From the NCBI GenBank assembly GCA_039720395.1, contig CM077828.1, positions 31,479,489 to 31,543,488 of the forward strand: a stretch of 64,000 nucleotides of DNA. The letters are read 5' to 3'. The notes under the pieces were generated by a model, which was not told the DNA's origin, did no database searches, and worked only from the letters and a program-made list of their open reading frames with translations. A program made the translations under genes and the position numbers. This document shows positions 1 to 11,236 of the stretch, piece after piece; position 1 is the stretch's first letter; the number at the start of each line of letters is the position of its first letter. The stretch comes from Liquidambar formosana. Taxonomy: Eukaryota > Streptophyta > Magnoliopsida > Saxifragales > Altingiaceae.

Positions 1-792
1 CGTGGATTTTTAAATTGAGCCCCCTTGGCATGGGAAATTCCGGGTTTGGATTTTTCTTTTTAACTCACATCCTCAAAATTTGTTCTATTCCACTGGTGGG
101 TTGCATGGGTCAACTCATAATTGAGTAAGCTGTTTGTACTTTGTGGGAAAAAAAAAATTGAAAAAGAAAAGAAAAAGAAAGGGACCGTCTGCGGTTTTGT
201 ACTTTGTATAGTAGACAAATAATAATAATTTAGACAAATTACAGTAAGGCAGACATACAAACAAGAAAAATCCTGGCAATCTAGCTAATGGGTTGATTAA
301 AAAATTCACTATCTAGATGAAAATTTCAGTACGGAATACGGATTTGGACTAAAAAAATAAATAAATAAATAAAGAATTGCAAATGGGAGATTGTAGATGT
401 AAATTATTTCAAAGGGCGTGATAAAAAATGGAAATGGGCTTACTTTAAATGTATAAAGGGTTCGTTTTTTTGGACGGAATCGAAAGAGCCGTAATGGAAT
501 GGAATCTGAATTTCCAAATTCCGTTCAGACAAACATGCTATAAGGATAACAACACGAAATGGTTCAACCATCTTATTTTAATGGGAGGTCTGAAAAAAAA
601 AATTTTTAAAAAAAAAATTACCCTAATTAGATAGGGTTCTTTCACTTAGTGGTTTTGATAATGTACATTTATCTACTACTTAAGAGATATAGAAAGGGCC
701 TGGATTTTCAGCTAGAGAGGCCTGCTCAGTTTTTTTCTATAGAAAGTGTATTCCGAGAAACCTTTTTTTTTAATTCCTGATATCAATTATAT

Positions 793-1016
793 TGTGTTTG
801 AATAAAAAATTTCTAGGTAGGATTTAGGTTTAAAATGGAACTTGTCATTTAAACTTTAACTTGGGATTTGAGGGGGTCAAATTTTGTTTAGAAATTCGGA
901 CATTTTAAGAGTTTAACCAAACAAAGAAATTTAAAAATCCCACTTAAAAATTCTAAACTTTGAAAATCCTATCATTTTAAAAATCCCAGATTTTTTCCAA
1001 ATCCTTTTCCCAAACA
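793..1016. mobile_element. MITE-like element with short inverted ends
   Basis: The left end reads TGTGTTTGAATAAAAAATTT and the right end, reverse-complemented, begins TGTGTTTGGGAAAAGGATTT, so the ends are imperfect inverted repeats. The interior contains a second pair of weak inverted matches (AAATTTTGTTTAG near 881 and its partner near 915). No coding capacity is seen. The family is not recognised and the borders are approximate. Confidence 0.45.
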
Positions 1017-1022
1017 CAACAT

Positions 1023-1284
1023 TAGAGTTTGTTTGGGTGTTCAATTCAAAATTAATTAAACAATATGACAAATTTTACATACCATCACAAATATGAGTGA
1101 AAATTCAAAGTAGCGGCATTTCATGAATTTTTTTAGAATTGATACCATAACATCAAAACAATAGTACTGATTCCAAAATTTTAAAAATATTCTAATTCAA
1201 GGTAATAGATTAATTTGTACCTTAAATACTATGTAAAATACCTTAAATTGTTCAATTTTGAATTAAACATCCAAACAGACACTT
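1023..1284. mobile_element. MITE with about 30-bp terminal inverted repeats
   Basis: The left end (TTTGTTTGGGTGTTCAATTC and onward) matches the reverse complement of the right end (CTGTTTGGATGTTTAATTC and onward) over about 30 bases with few mismatches. The 260-bp interior is AT-rich and non-coding. This is the usual anatomy of a non-autonomous DNA transposon. Superfamily is unassigned because I cannot define a clean target-site duplication. Confidence 0.6.
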
Positions 1285-2470
1285 AGATAATCTAGGACAA
1301 CAACATATTGGTTATGATGCGCATAACCATTTTGTTCCAAAACACAACATTGCCATTCGATAATCTTTTACTTTTTGCTCATTCCTCCACCATTTCGTCT
1401 TGTTGTCATAAATAAGAGGTTACTTCTAATTGTCATCAGGTTGTGATATTCTGTTTCTTTTGGAAAAAGGAAAATGAAGGAAAATTTTCTAGGTGAATAA
1501 GATGTTTTTATGTAAAAGGTGAAGTGAAATGGTGGAGAAAAAATTATGAACTATACTAAACAGAGATCCTCTGCCTTTTTAACCATGCTTGCTTCATATA
1601 ATTGAGTCCTAGCAACCATCACCAAAATATTATTGTGATGTGTCCACCAAATATAATAAGTCGTCTTATATGCATTATATCCTTAAAAATCATCTATATT
1701 GAATGACTATTCAATTAATTCGATATTAATCAAGTTATTTGAAAAATAGGTCTCACGAATTATAAAAAAAAAACACATGTAATTTCAATCATGTTAAAGC
1801 CATTTAAATGAGTTGATCTTCTAAAAACATGACAAACTGAGCTAGACCCATTATTTGGTAGGTCCCGATGTAATGTTTATGATGTTATAATGGCCCAATT
1901 ATGCAAATATAATATAGAGACAGCATGATTAAAGAGGCAAATGATCTTATTCGAGCTAGGTTTAGCATCAATTTGAGATTTATTCATTATGCCATGCCAT
2001 TGTTTTCAAACCAATCAACAAAATGAAAGGTTTCTTTTTCCCTTTTTGGGAGATGTGAAGACATGTTTCGAACCCAAGTCTCTGATGCGGTGTCTTTTGT
2101 TTGGGTTGAAACATGTTGTCGTGGATGATCTAGAGTGGAAATTGAACCACTCCAAAAACTCTAGCCTAGAAAACCTTTGTTTTCTAGTTTGTACATGATA
2201 TCGCAATGGTACAAATGCAACAAAACCAAAACACCAGTCCGGAAAAAACTTTCTTGTTGGTTGATCTTAGACAATGTTTCCTCTTTAGACAATTATAAAT
2301 GACTAATTCAATCTATGGCCGAATATGCGCCGACGTTTTTTTCTTGTTGGCAAATCTGTGGGGTCTTGGAATATACTTTGCCGATGGTATCGAACGGATT
2401 AGCACAAAAAATCCATGCAAATAAAGTTAGGACTAATAGATGCTTTCATACAGTAATGTGTAATAGATGT

Positions 2471-2939
2471 TTATGCTATGTTTGATAGAGAAGATGAAAA
2501 AATGGGAGGAAGGAAAGGTAAGAAGGATGGACTTTCTATCTCTTGAGAAGGGAAGTCCTCTTTCCTTCTTATATGTTTGGTAGGATGGATGAAATGAAAG
2601 TTTTCTTCTTTTCTCTTTTCCTTCCTTTATGTTTGATAGGGTCGATGGATGAATATTAAAAAAATATGATTTTACTTTTTTACCCTTATATATAAAAAGT
2701 TATAAAAATATGAGGGTAATATGGTCATTTTAACCAAAACCCATTCTTTCTCGCCGCCTTTCTTCCCAAAATTGGAGGGATGAGAAAAACGTAACTTGGA
2801 GGGATTCACTCTCTCTTGTCCCCTTTCACTCCTTCTCCATTTCCCTCCTACCAAACACACCCCTTAACCCTTTTCCCTTTACTTTTCTTTCCTCCCCCTT
2901 TCATCCTCCCACAAATCCCCTATACCAAACATAGGGTTA
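2471..2939. mobile_element. MITE-like element, about 470 bp
   Basis: The left end reads GCTATGTTTGATAGAG. The right end, reverse-complemented, reads CCCTATGTTTGGTATAGGGG. Related phrases (TATGTTTGGTAGG and TATGTTTGATAGG) recur inside at about 2570 and 2630, so the element has terminal inverted and internal direct copies of the same motif. It carries no plausible protein. Confidence 0.5.
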
Positions 2940-3693
2940 GTGTAGGAGAGACCACAAAAACATCATGACGCATACACCCTCACATTCATATGTGGGCTGT
3001 AATTAATTTATTGATTTTTTTTTTCTTCTCAAGTAATTAAGATCACCGGCAATACAAACCCCCGTTAAAAATTCATTAAGGATGAGAGGATGACCCTCAT
3101 GAAGGATTTAAAGCTTTTTTAAGTTTCACACACGTCGGTGTCTTTCTAATATTGGTATTAACTCAATATCTTACAATGTAATCTTCTTGTATCGACAATA
3201 ATTTAGAGGAAAGATGGGATTTTATGTCAATCACTTTCAAAAATTCGTATATTTTATGACTTTGATGATTCGCATTCTTAGTTGAATCTTTGGTCGAGGT
3301 CTATGCGGAACTATGTTATTGGGACTCTTTTATTTATTTATTTTTTTGCCAAGTAGTTATTGGGACTTAGGACTCATGTTTATGTTCCAAGCACAGATCC
3401 AGTACTCTAGCTAGGTTTTGTAACAGGATCTAAATATTACCCTTAGCTAGAAAAAAAACATTAAAAAAACTAGACTTTTTTCTTTTATATTGGACGGGAT
3501 TCAATCTCTATATGTCCCACACATACCTCAACCCCACTAGGGTACCATTAGGCCACGAGGACTAGCGATTAATGGATCATATGATCAAGATAGACTTATC
3601 CACATTCCAAATTGAACCATCCATTTCAGGGAGTTCATAAAATAGAAGGCATCCTTCCTAAAATTTTGCTTCCGAAATGCACCCTCAGTCTAT

Positions 3694-3885
3694 CTACCTC
3701 TGTTAGTAAGAGATTTTAGTGAGCCGCCTGTTTTAACCATCTAATCAAAGGCTACCTCTGTTAGTAAGAGATTTTAGTGAGCCGCCTGTTTTAACCATCT
3801 AATCATTTAACCATCTAATCAAAGGCTACCTCTGTTAGTAAGAGATTTTAGTGAGCCGCCTGTTTTAACCATCTAATCAAAGGCT
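3694..3885. repeat. three-copy 58-bp tandem repeat
   Basis: A unit beginning CTACCTCTGTTAGTAAGAG and ending CTAATCAAAGG is repeated head to tail three times, starting near 3694, 3752 and 3826. The middle copy carries an extra 16 bases from local re-duplication of TTTAACCATCTAATCA. Copies are almost identical, which implies recent expansion. It lies about 470 bp upstream of the GRAS start codon, so it could sit in the promoter; that is inference. Confidence 0.85.
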
Positions 3886-4355
3886 CAGTCACACCAGATA
3901 CATCATGGATATGACTCATCAAACTTACTATCCATTGCCCGATTTATTGATAAAGAGCAATGGGTTACATTTAAAAAAATAAATAAATAAAAAATCATGG
4001 CACATGAAAAGAATAGAATAATTCAAAAAAAGAAAAAAGAAATTGACATTCATGTGTTTTAAGTTTTTGAATTACAGCATATAGACATGTTTAGTGGCCC
4101 CCTATGCTGGAAGAGGGCCAAAACACTAGGGGAGGGACGTGCAGGCTTGTGCTTTGATTGGTCTATGCTTCGGTGCTATACCATGGGGAGACAACTATAT
4201 TTAATTATTTTCTAGCATGACTTCTCTCTTGCTTGCATCGAAGAATAATATTAAGCTAATACTATTTATATGGCACTTGCTTGCCTTGAGGGTCTTTCAG
4301 AGCTTCATTGAATATCTTTAGAAACAGGAAAAAAAAAAAAAAACAAGAGGAACAT

Positions 4356-5963
4356 ATGGCTCCTTTGTTCTTGTCGAATGGGTACTACTACAGCAATGGT
4401 GAGAGGAGTAGTGCTAGTACTGAAGTGATCAACAATGGCACTACTCTTGATCTCTGTCTTTCAGCCATGGCTTGCTATCCTTACCCTTATCTGCCCGTCC
4501 TCCAAGAAGAAGACAATGCTTCCACCTTGTTCCGCCCCTCTTCACCGTACGAAATCAAAGAACATAAGAGGCTGAAACGGACGATTAGTGTCAATGAATC
4601 CATTGGGAGTAATAATAGGAGCCTTTATAGTGGTGGAAGTAATAATAATCTAAGCCGCAGCTGTAGTACTAATAGCTTGAATGGCTTTCGGAGGCTACAG
4701 TTCCGAGATCATATATGGACTTATACGCAAAGGTATCTCGCAGCTGAGGCTGAGGAAGAGGCAGCAGCGTCGTTCATGAATGCTGCAGAGGAAAATGGAG
4801 CTGGGAAAGATGGCAACGCTGATGGGATGAGGCTGGTTCAGCTCCTCATTGCTTGTGCCGAAGCAGTGGCTTGTCGTGACAAGTCACATGCCTCGGTCTT
4901 ATTGTCCGAGCTTCGAACCAATGCTTTGGTTTTCGGCTCGTCTTTTCAGCGTGTGGCTTCTTGTTTCGTCCAAGGCCTGACCGACCGGCTCAACCTGGTT
5001 CAACCGCTTGGCGCGGTTGGATTCGTTGGTGCACCCACCTTGGACATGGTGGATATGATTGCCTTGGAGAAAAAAGAGGAAGCTTTGCGCCTTGTTTATG
5101 ATATTTGCCCACATATTCAGTTTGGTCACTTTGTGGCTAACTCGTTAATATTGGAAGCCTTTGAGGGAGAGAGTTTTGTCCATGTGGTGGATTTGGGCAT
5201 GAGCCTGGGTTTGCCTCATGGGGACCAATGGTGCCACTTGATCCACAGCCTTTCCAACCGGTCCGGCGGCCAACCACTCCGCCGCCTTCGGATCACCGCC
5301 GTTGGTCTTTGCGTCGACCAGTTCAAAATCACCGGCGACGAGCTTGAATCTTATGCACAAAAATTAGGGATCAATTTGGAGTTTTCTGTGGTACAAAGCA
5401 ATTTAGAAAACCTTAAGCCTGGTGACATCAAACGCCTAGAGGGAGAAATTCTTGTTGTCAATAGCATCCTTCAGTTGCACTGCGTGGTTAAAGAGAGCAG
5501 GGGTGCTTTGAATTCAGTTCTCCAAATAATTCACAAGCTCTCCCCTAAAATTTTGGTTTTAGTCGAGCAAGATTCAAGCCATAATGGACCCTTCTTTCTT
5601 GGCCGATTCATGGAGGCATTGCATTATTATTCAGCCATTTTCGATGCCCTTGATGCCATGCTGCCCAAATATGACACTAGGCGGGCCAAAATGGAACAAT
5701 TCTACTTTGCTGAAGAGATTAAAAACATAGTGAGTTGTGAGGGGCCTGCGAGGGTTGAGCGGCATGAGAGGGTGGACCAGTGGCGCAGGAGGATGAGCCG
5801 GGCGGGGTTTCAGCCCGCACCCATTAAGATTATGGCTCAGGCCAAGCAATGGCTTGGGAAGGTTAAGGTTTGTGAAGGTTACACCATTGTAGAAGAGAAA
5901 GGGTGCTTGGTGCTTGGTTGGAAATCGAAGCCGATTGTCGCGGCTTCTTGCTGGAAATGCTAA
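4356..5963 (+). CDS. GRAS-family transcription regulator (RAD1-like?)
   Basis: Intronless gene of 535 residues, as most GRAS genes are. Residues 1-155 are a variable Ser/Asn-rich leader. The GRAS domain follows: leucine-rich segment from about residue 160 (LVQLLIACAEAV), the VHIID-type core near 274 (VHVVDLGM, followed by LGLPHGDQW), a second leucine-rich segment, the PFYRE-type region (ILVVNSILQLHC), RVER near 465 (GPARVERHERV), and a SAW-type end (LGWKSKPIVAASCWKC). An in-frame ATG lies 48 nt upstream at 4308, but it would add a lysine run encoded by an A-tract. I chose 4356 because MAPLFLSNG is a natural start. No DELLA motif is present. The VDLGM/LGLPHG signature and the CWKC end remind me of RAD1, a GRAS protein of arbuscular mycorrhiza. 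The subfamily call is tentative; the family call is secure. Confidence 0.93.
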   Translation: MAPLFLSNGYYYSNGERSSASTEVINNGTTLDLCLSAMACYPYPYLPVLQEEDNASTLFRPSSPYEIKEHKRLKRTISVNESIGSNNRSLYSGGSNNNLSRSCSTNSLNGFRRLQFRDHIWTYTQRYLAAEAEEEAAASFMNAAEENGAGKDGNADGMRLVQLLIACAEAVACRDKSHASVLLSELRTNALVFGSSFQRVASCFVQGLTDRLNLVQPLGAVGFVGAPTLDMVDMIALEKKEEALRLVYDICPHIQFGHFVANSLILEAFEGESFVHVVDLGMSLGLPHGDQWCHLIHSLSNRSGGQPLRRLRITAVGLCVDQFKITGDELESYAQKLGINLEFSVVQSNLENLKPGDIKRLEGEILVVNSILQLHCVVKESRGALNSVLQIIHKLSPKILVLVEQDSSHNGPFFLGRFMEALHYYSAIFDALDAMLPKYDTRRAKMEQFYFAEEIKNIVSCEGPARVERHERVDQWRRRMSRAGFQPAPIKIMAQAKQWLGKVKVCEGYTIVEEKGCLVLGWKSKPIVAASCWKC

Positions 5964-7994
5964 ACCATAGCTGCCCCAATTTGAAGTTTGGTAAGATTTT
6001 GCAAGAAATAAAACAGTTCAGGTTATGTAGGAACTGGAGTGGCTGTGTAAGTCTAAAATAAGTTTCAGTCTGCTACTACTACTATGTAATGCAGCAATGC
6101 CCAAAACCTGCAGCGAGGTCAGGCTTTCTCACTGAATTTGGAGTAAAAAAAAAAGGAAAAAAAGAAATCTGAGTTTGAATGTGAGCTGTTTGGGCAAGTG
6201 TGAATGCCCATAGATGATTAGATGAAATAAAGAGGAAATATTGGTGATTTGGTGTGCATATAGGTTGGACCGTAACAAATGTACATTTTTCTTTCTTTTG
6301 GTGAGCTGCTTGTATATATCAAGTATACATATTGACAGTTCTTTGATTCTTTTTAATAAACAAAACTGATCATGTTAAGCTCACCTTTTTTCCCCTCTGA
6401 GTTAGGCCTGGTAGTTGTAGAGAATTTATGTAGTTATATATATGAGGGTTGCATAATGTTTCAAATGATTTATCCTCACATAGTCACATATGCCTGTGCC
6501 ATGGTGCTCTTCCAAATTATAATTGTCAGTTTTGACTGCATGATGATATTCAATCACAAAATTGGGAAGGCAACAGGTTATTCTTCTTCTTCTTCTTCTT
6601 CTTCTTCTTCTTCTTCTTTTTTTTTTCTCTAAATTAATAATTAAGGGTTTCTTAAGTTTTACTCTTGCAGAGGTTTCAACCCAAAATAATCCTCTAATGA
6701 TCTGTGTGAGACGTCCCATATCTACACAAACAACGATGGTTGCAATAAGTCAAAACGATGACTTCTGGAAACGCACTCATGACCTGACCATTCAACTAAT
6801 CCGACAGGGACAATGGTAACAAGGTACTAAGAGTAGGCCGGCTTTGTGCATAAAGTTATATAACCTAAGCTGTAATTGTTTAGGCGAAGCCAACAGGCCT
6901 TGCAAGAGGAAGGTTTGTGAGAGGTATGGTACAAGGTCTGATAATGAAGTTCTTAAGTTGCATATGTATACATCTATACATATTTTAAGGTGAGCATTGT
7001 GGGATTACATTACCCTACCTACTTGTTTTATGAAGGTTTTCTGCACAAGTCACATTTATGATTGGGAACTCAGAAATTGTTCAATTATTCAATGCAAGAA
7101 ATAATTCAAAAATCTGAAAAATATTTGGAAAGACATTAAGGGATAAAATGATAAATCATGCTTCCATATATCCAGTTGATCAGATATTCAGATATTAATA
7201 GCCGCTTCATCTATTTTTCTTAGTATTAAAAAATGTGACTTATTTCCAAGCAGATGGCTATTATATAATATCTCATCAATATGATGTTTGACTTGCATAT
7301 ATAGGAAGTAAAGTTAGGTTTCATTGATGACTAACAAAAAAAAAATTCCAATCTAATGGTTTAAGTCCTTCCATATATATAGTGGGGCAGTAATTCTCTT
7401 CCTCTCATACATAAGCATTTTAGGCTCCCATTAGACTTGAAAGGATTGCAACTAACCAGAACGTATAAGGACTACTTTATTCTGAAAATTTTTTAATTGT
7501 TGTTTGATCATCACCCAATTAGGTCTACTCTTTGCGGAAAAAAAATGGTAATAATTAATAAATCTAAATAAAAGACTAGAGAATAACTAATACAAAAGCT
7601 TTCTCATGAGTATATTAATGAGCTCTTCTCTTATTTCAAGAATTCTGAAATGAATTTTGCCACACGTGCCAAAATTTAATCGCCTTTGATACATGTGATC
7701 TATTCAAGCTTATTTTTAATTGAATTTTTGTCCCTAGGACTGCATTAACAAGCTAAATTTGCTAAGGCAGCACATATTTATAATCACATGCCTGAAATAA
7801 TTATTATAGAGAAAATGAGAGAGCCCATGGAGAAGGGAGGAGGCGCCCAACAACCAAACAAAGACCAACAACCAAAAGAATCAAAACAGAGAGAGGAGAG
7901 GGATATTTCAGGTAATTCAACCCTCTACGAATGCGTTTTAATCTCGTTTAGAGAGAGAGAGAGAGAGGGAGACAGAGGAAAGACGAGAGAGGAA
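5964..7994. other. intergenic region between GRAS and NDPK2 genes
   Basis: It contains the GRAS 3' flank, a (TTC)n microsatellite near 6581, and the 5' leader of the next gene with a GA run near 7950-7970. No other coding region is supported. Open frames across the TTC tract are artefacts of the repeat. Confidence 0.7.
6581..6628. repeat. (TTC)n microsatellite followed by poly-T
   Basis: About twelve consecutive TTC units run directly into a poly-T stretch. In one frame this reads as polyserine and on the other strand as polyarginine; neither is credible as protein. Confidence 0.95.
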
Positions 7995-9950
7995 ATGGAA
8001 GCTCTAGCTGTGTTTGGTGGCGCAAGTCCATGTGTTTCATCATCTCCACTTCGCTCTTCAACCGAGACAACGAAGCTCAGCCTACGCAGCCGTCGGCAGC
8101 ACCACCATCTCGCAGCATTCCACTCACCATCCCATCTTTTTTCATATTCCCCATCTGGTCCTCATTCTAAAACCCTTACCCGCAAAAGCAACACCAAACC
8201 CCACATCTTCCTTCCCCACCTGGTTGCTTCCATGGTTCGTTCTATGTTTGTGTGTACATCATTCTGCGAAATTAATCAAAACCCCATTAGCAATAATGCC
8301 ATTTTCTCGATTTTTTGATGTTCAGGAAGATGTTGAGGAGACTTACATTATGGTGAAGCCCGACGGCGTTCAACGCGGCCTCGTAAGCTTTAATCTTATC
8401 CTTTTGATTTTAAATTTTATTCTTTTAAATATTTATTCTCCGTTTGGTTGGTGAGAAAATGTTGGAAAGTCTTTAGAATTTTCATTATCTGGGACCTGAG
8501 AAAGCAAAAACCTCCACTCAACAGAGCATTTAGTTTTCTCAGCAACCAAATGGAGGGTTAGTTAGGAGAGCATTGCAATGTTATCTCTTTTGTTGTAAGT
8601 TTATCTATGTGGGGTTGAGTTATTTTAGGTTGGAGAGGTAATTTCAAGGTTTGAGAAGAAGGGATTTAAGCTAACAGGCTTGAAGCTGTTCCAGTGCCCC
8701 AAAGAATTGGCTGAGGTTTGTTTTACAATTGGTACTCGTATTCGCTTATTTGTTATGTATAATGAAACCCCATATCGGCATTTCTATGTACCATTTGAGA
8801 ATTATATTGATTTCATGTGAATATGTAGTGTTTCAATTGAAGTAAAGACAATTTCTTTAATGTTTGTCGTGTAAATTTAGACAAGTATGGCATGTATTTG
8901 ATTATAACAGGAGATACCGTTCTGTTTGATTGCCGAGAAATTGTGGCAAAAGAAAATAGAACGTGGAATGTTATTACAACCTCACTTCCAAACCGTCATA
9001 AGATTCCAAGATTTTCTTTTATTTTCTTGTGTTTTCTTGACTGTCAAAAGGGTACTTGATTTGATTCATTGAATTTTATGTCTTGTCTAATGTGGATTGC
9101 TCTAAGTTGATGATTATTTAATGGTCACAAGAGTGTAATTCTTATATCCCCTTTCGTTGCCTAAATTATTGTTCTTTTGTGTGTAAATTTTGTGTTTATA
9201 GGAGCATTATAAGGATCTCAAGGCCAAGTCATTCTTCCCTAAGCTAATTGATTACATTACTTCGGGTCCAGTTGTGTGTATGGTATGATTCACCTGTTGT
9301 TTTACTGTTCTGTTGGCTCTGACATAGTAATACTTAATCTAGGGAAGTTTCTTTAATTTGTAGATTTTGAGTTGTTTGTAGGAAACTAATCATGATTTGA
9401 TGTTGGCAAGGCTTGGGAGGGGGTCGGTGTTGTTGCATCAGCACGCAAGTTAATAGGATCAACAAATCCTCTCCAAGCTGAACCAGGCACAATCAGAGGG
9501 GATCTTGCTGTTCAAACTGGAAGGTTGGGTCCCTTAGTGGTTGTTATCTGACAATTTATATTTGTATATGTGGTTTATTGCAATAAGTTGTGAAGAATCA
9601 TTTGTATGTTCTTTATAGTAATCAAATTGTTAAAAAAAACAAAGTATTAATGATGAACCTTTGGGCAGGAACGTGGTTCATGGGAGTGACAGCCCTGAGA
9701 ATGGCAAGCGTGAAATAGGTAAGAAAAACAAACAAAACCATTCTAACAAACTAGAAGAGTTCCTTCCTCTTTCCGTGGAATAGGAGGAAAGAAAGAGAGA
9801 GGGTTTTTGCATTGAACTGTGGCTGGTTATAGTTATCGTTATTTTTTCCTTCTTCCATTTCAATAATTTGTTTTTGCTGCAGCTCTCTGGTTCAAAGAAG
9901 GCGAAGTTTGTCAATGGACACCAGCTCAAGCACCATGGCTAAGGGAGTGA
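7995..9950 (+). CDS. NDPK2: nucleoside diphosphate kinase 2, chloroplastic
   Basis: Transfers the gamma-phosphate of ATP to other nucleoside diphosphates through a phospho-histidine. Seven exons: 7995-8234, 8326-8382, 8629-8715, 9202-9282, 9411-9523, 9669-9718, 9883-9950; all introns GT-AG and all phases agree. The product is 231 residues. Residues 1-80 are Ser/Arg/His-rich and lack acids, fitting a plastid transit peptide that ends HLVASM. The catalytic domain follows: [42 protein letters not shown], and the active-site NVVHGSDS with His197. It ends WLRE. The frame is open upstream to an ATG at 7788, but the intervening sequence is leader-like (GA run). I start at 7995 because the length then equals the 231 residues I recall for Arabidopsis NDPK2. 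Regulation is not visible. Confidence 0.95.
8437..8556. mobile_element. MITE-like element in NDPK2 intron 2
   Basis: The left end CTCCGTTTGGTTGGTGAGAAA matches, inverted, the right end TTCTCAGCAACCAAATGGAG. At about 120 bp it is one of the shortest copies of a family also seen at 13031, 32731, 39592 and 52649. It is non-coding. Confidence 0.6.
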
Positions 9951-11236
9951 TCTTTCATCAAGCACTCAATTATAGAGAGCCACACAGTTTTGAAGAGTTA
10001 TATCTGAGCATCCGTATTTTAAAGGCAAACTTATTCATTTGTGTGATTCCAAACAATTCAATGAAAGTAGAATGTTTTTTCACCTGTAATTTTATAAGGG
10101 AAAACTTAAGGAAATTTGTCATCATAATGCTATTTCATCTTTGACTTGTGACTTTATTTCTTGACTCGTAACATTGTTATCATAGATTTAAACTAGCTTC
10201 TCCTTCCCATCCCGCAGAATTACCATCTCTTCACTTTTGCCTTTACATTGGATGGAACTGGTGTTGGACTGAAATCTCATTGAGTATTTCAATTTCCCCA
10301 CCTGCAAATCTTGTGAATTTGCAACTTTGCTTGTCATTTCTGATAATTAGAGAACCATTGATCTTGTCAATCTTGGGATAGTGCATGAAGGGGTCTCATC
10401 CTTGAGGAGCCCTCATTAAGGAAAATGTGTCATGTGGCTTGTAAATTTCTTCCCAGCACAACGTAGGGCATGTATCATCCAATGAGTCCTTTTAGGTGGC
10501 CCACCTAAGGTATATTGTTTGGACCTCCAATGGAAATGGATTCATTGTATTCTGTTTTACACTGCATTTGAAATCAGTGAAACTATGATGTATAGGTATT
10601 TATTTTTAACTCACAATTAATCATCCTGCCCAACTTCGTGAAATTTCCAAAATTCAGCTGAAATAGTAAATAATGAAAATAAACTGGCAGTTTTGGCCAA
10701 GCATTTCCCATATGATCCCTTCATTTTTTATTTTGCCTAATTTTTCTTGCAAATTTAATCTCCATTTCATGTGGACATCCCGATTAAACCTGAATTGGGC
10801 AAACAAGCTGTGTTGGGTTCGTTTTTAGGATTTTCGGATAAGCATAATCTGTAGTTTCCAAAATTATGTCTGGTAAGTGGCTCTATTCATTTTATTGCTT
10901 CCACATTTTGGAAGGAGGGTTCGCGCACTTAAATTCAAAGAAGAATGAAAAATAAGGAAATTAATTAATTCTCATTAGACTCAAATTCCTGCCCTGTTTA
11001 ATTAGCTGATGCATTTGTAAATATACCAACAATCTGAAAGCCACCGTATTATTGTGTGAGTGTAAGATATTCTTCACGCCACAAAAAAGAGCTCAAAATT
11101 CTTATTGAAGTGCTTTGAAAATACAATAAATTTCTAGATGAACTGATAACCATCGCCTCAAGCCCCAATTATATGGCAAACCAGTTTAACAATCCAATTT
11201 CTTAAATACTTTCTGGTCATAAGGCCAATTCAAATC
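9951..11236. other. intergenic region between convergent NDPK2 and unknown gene
   Basis: Holds the 3' flanks of two convergent genes. I see no coding region, RNA gene or clear repeat beyond AT-rich sequence. Confidence 0.65.

Larger units (their letters stand above)
1..4355. other. intergenic region upstream of the GRAS gene
   Basis: No open frame here resembles a protein. The stretch holds at least three short elements with inverted ends (about 793-1016, 1023-1284 and 2471-2939) and a 58-bp tandem repeat (3694-3885). The remainder is AT-rich with A/T homopolymers. The last few hundred bases should include the GRAS promoter, but I could not pick a reliable TATA box or transcription start. 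Confidence 0.7.

Noticed and set aside
3694..3885. CRISPR-like array
   Set aside because: It is a head-to-tail tandem repeat without unique spacers, in a plant nuclear genome.
4308..4355. Upstream in-frame ATG of the GRAS gene
   Set aside because: It would add a polylysine run encoded by an A-tract just before a natural MAPLF start; more likely 5' leader.
6372..6819. Open frames over the TTC tract (polyserine, polyleucine, polyarginine)
   Set aside because: They are products of the microsatellite and have no other protein character.
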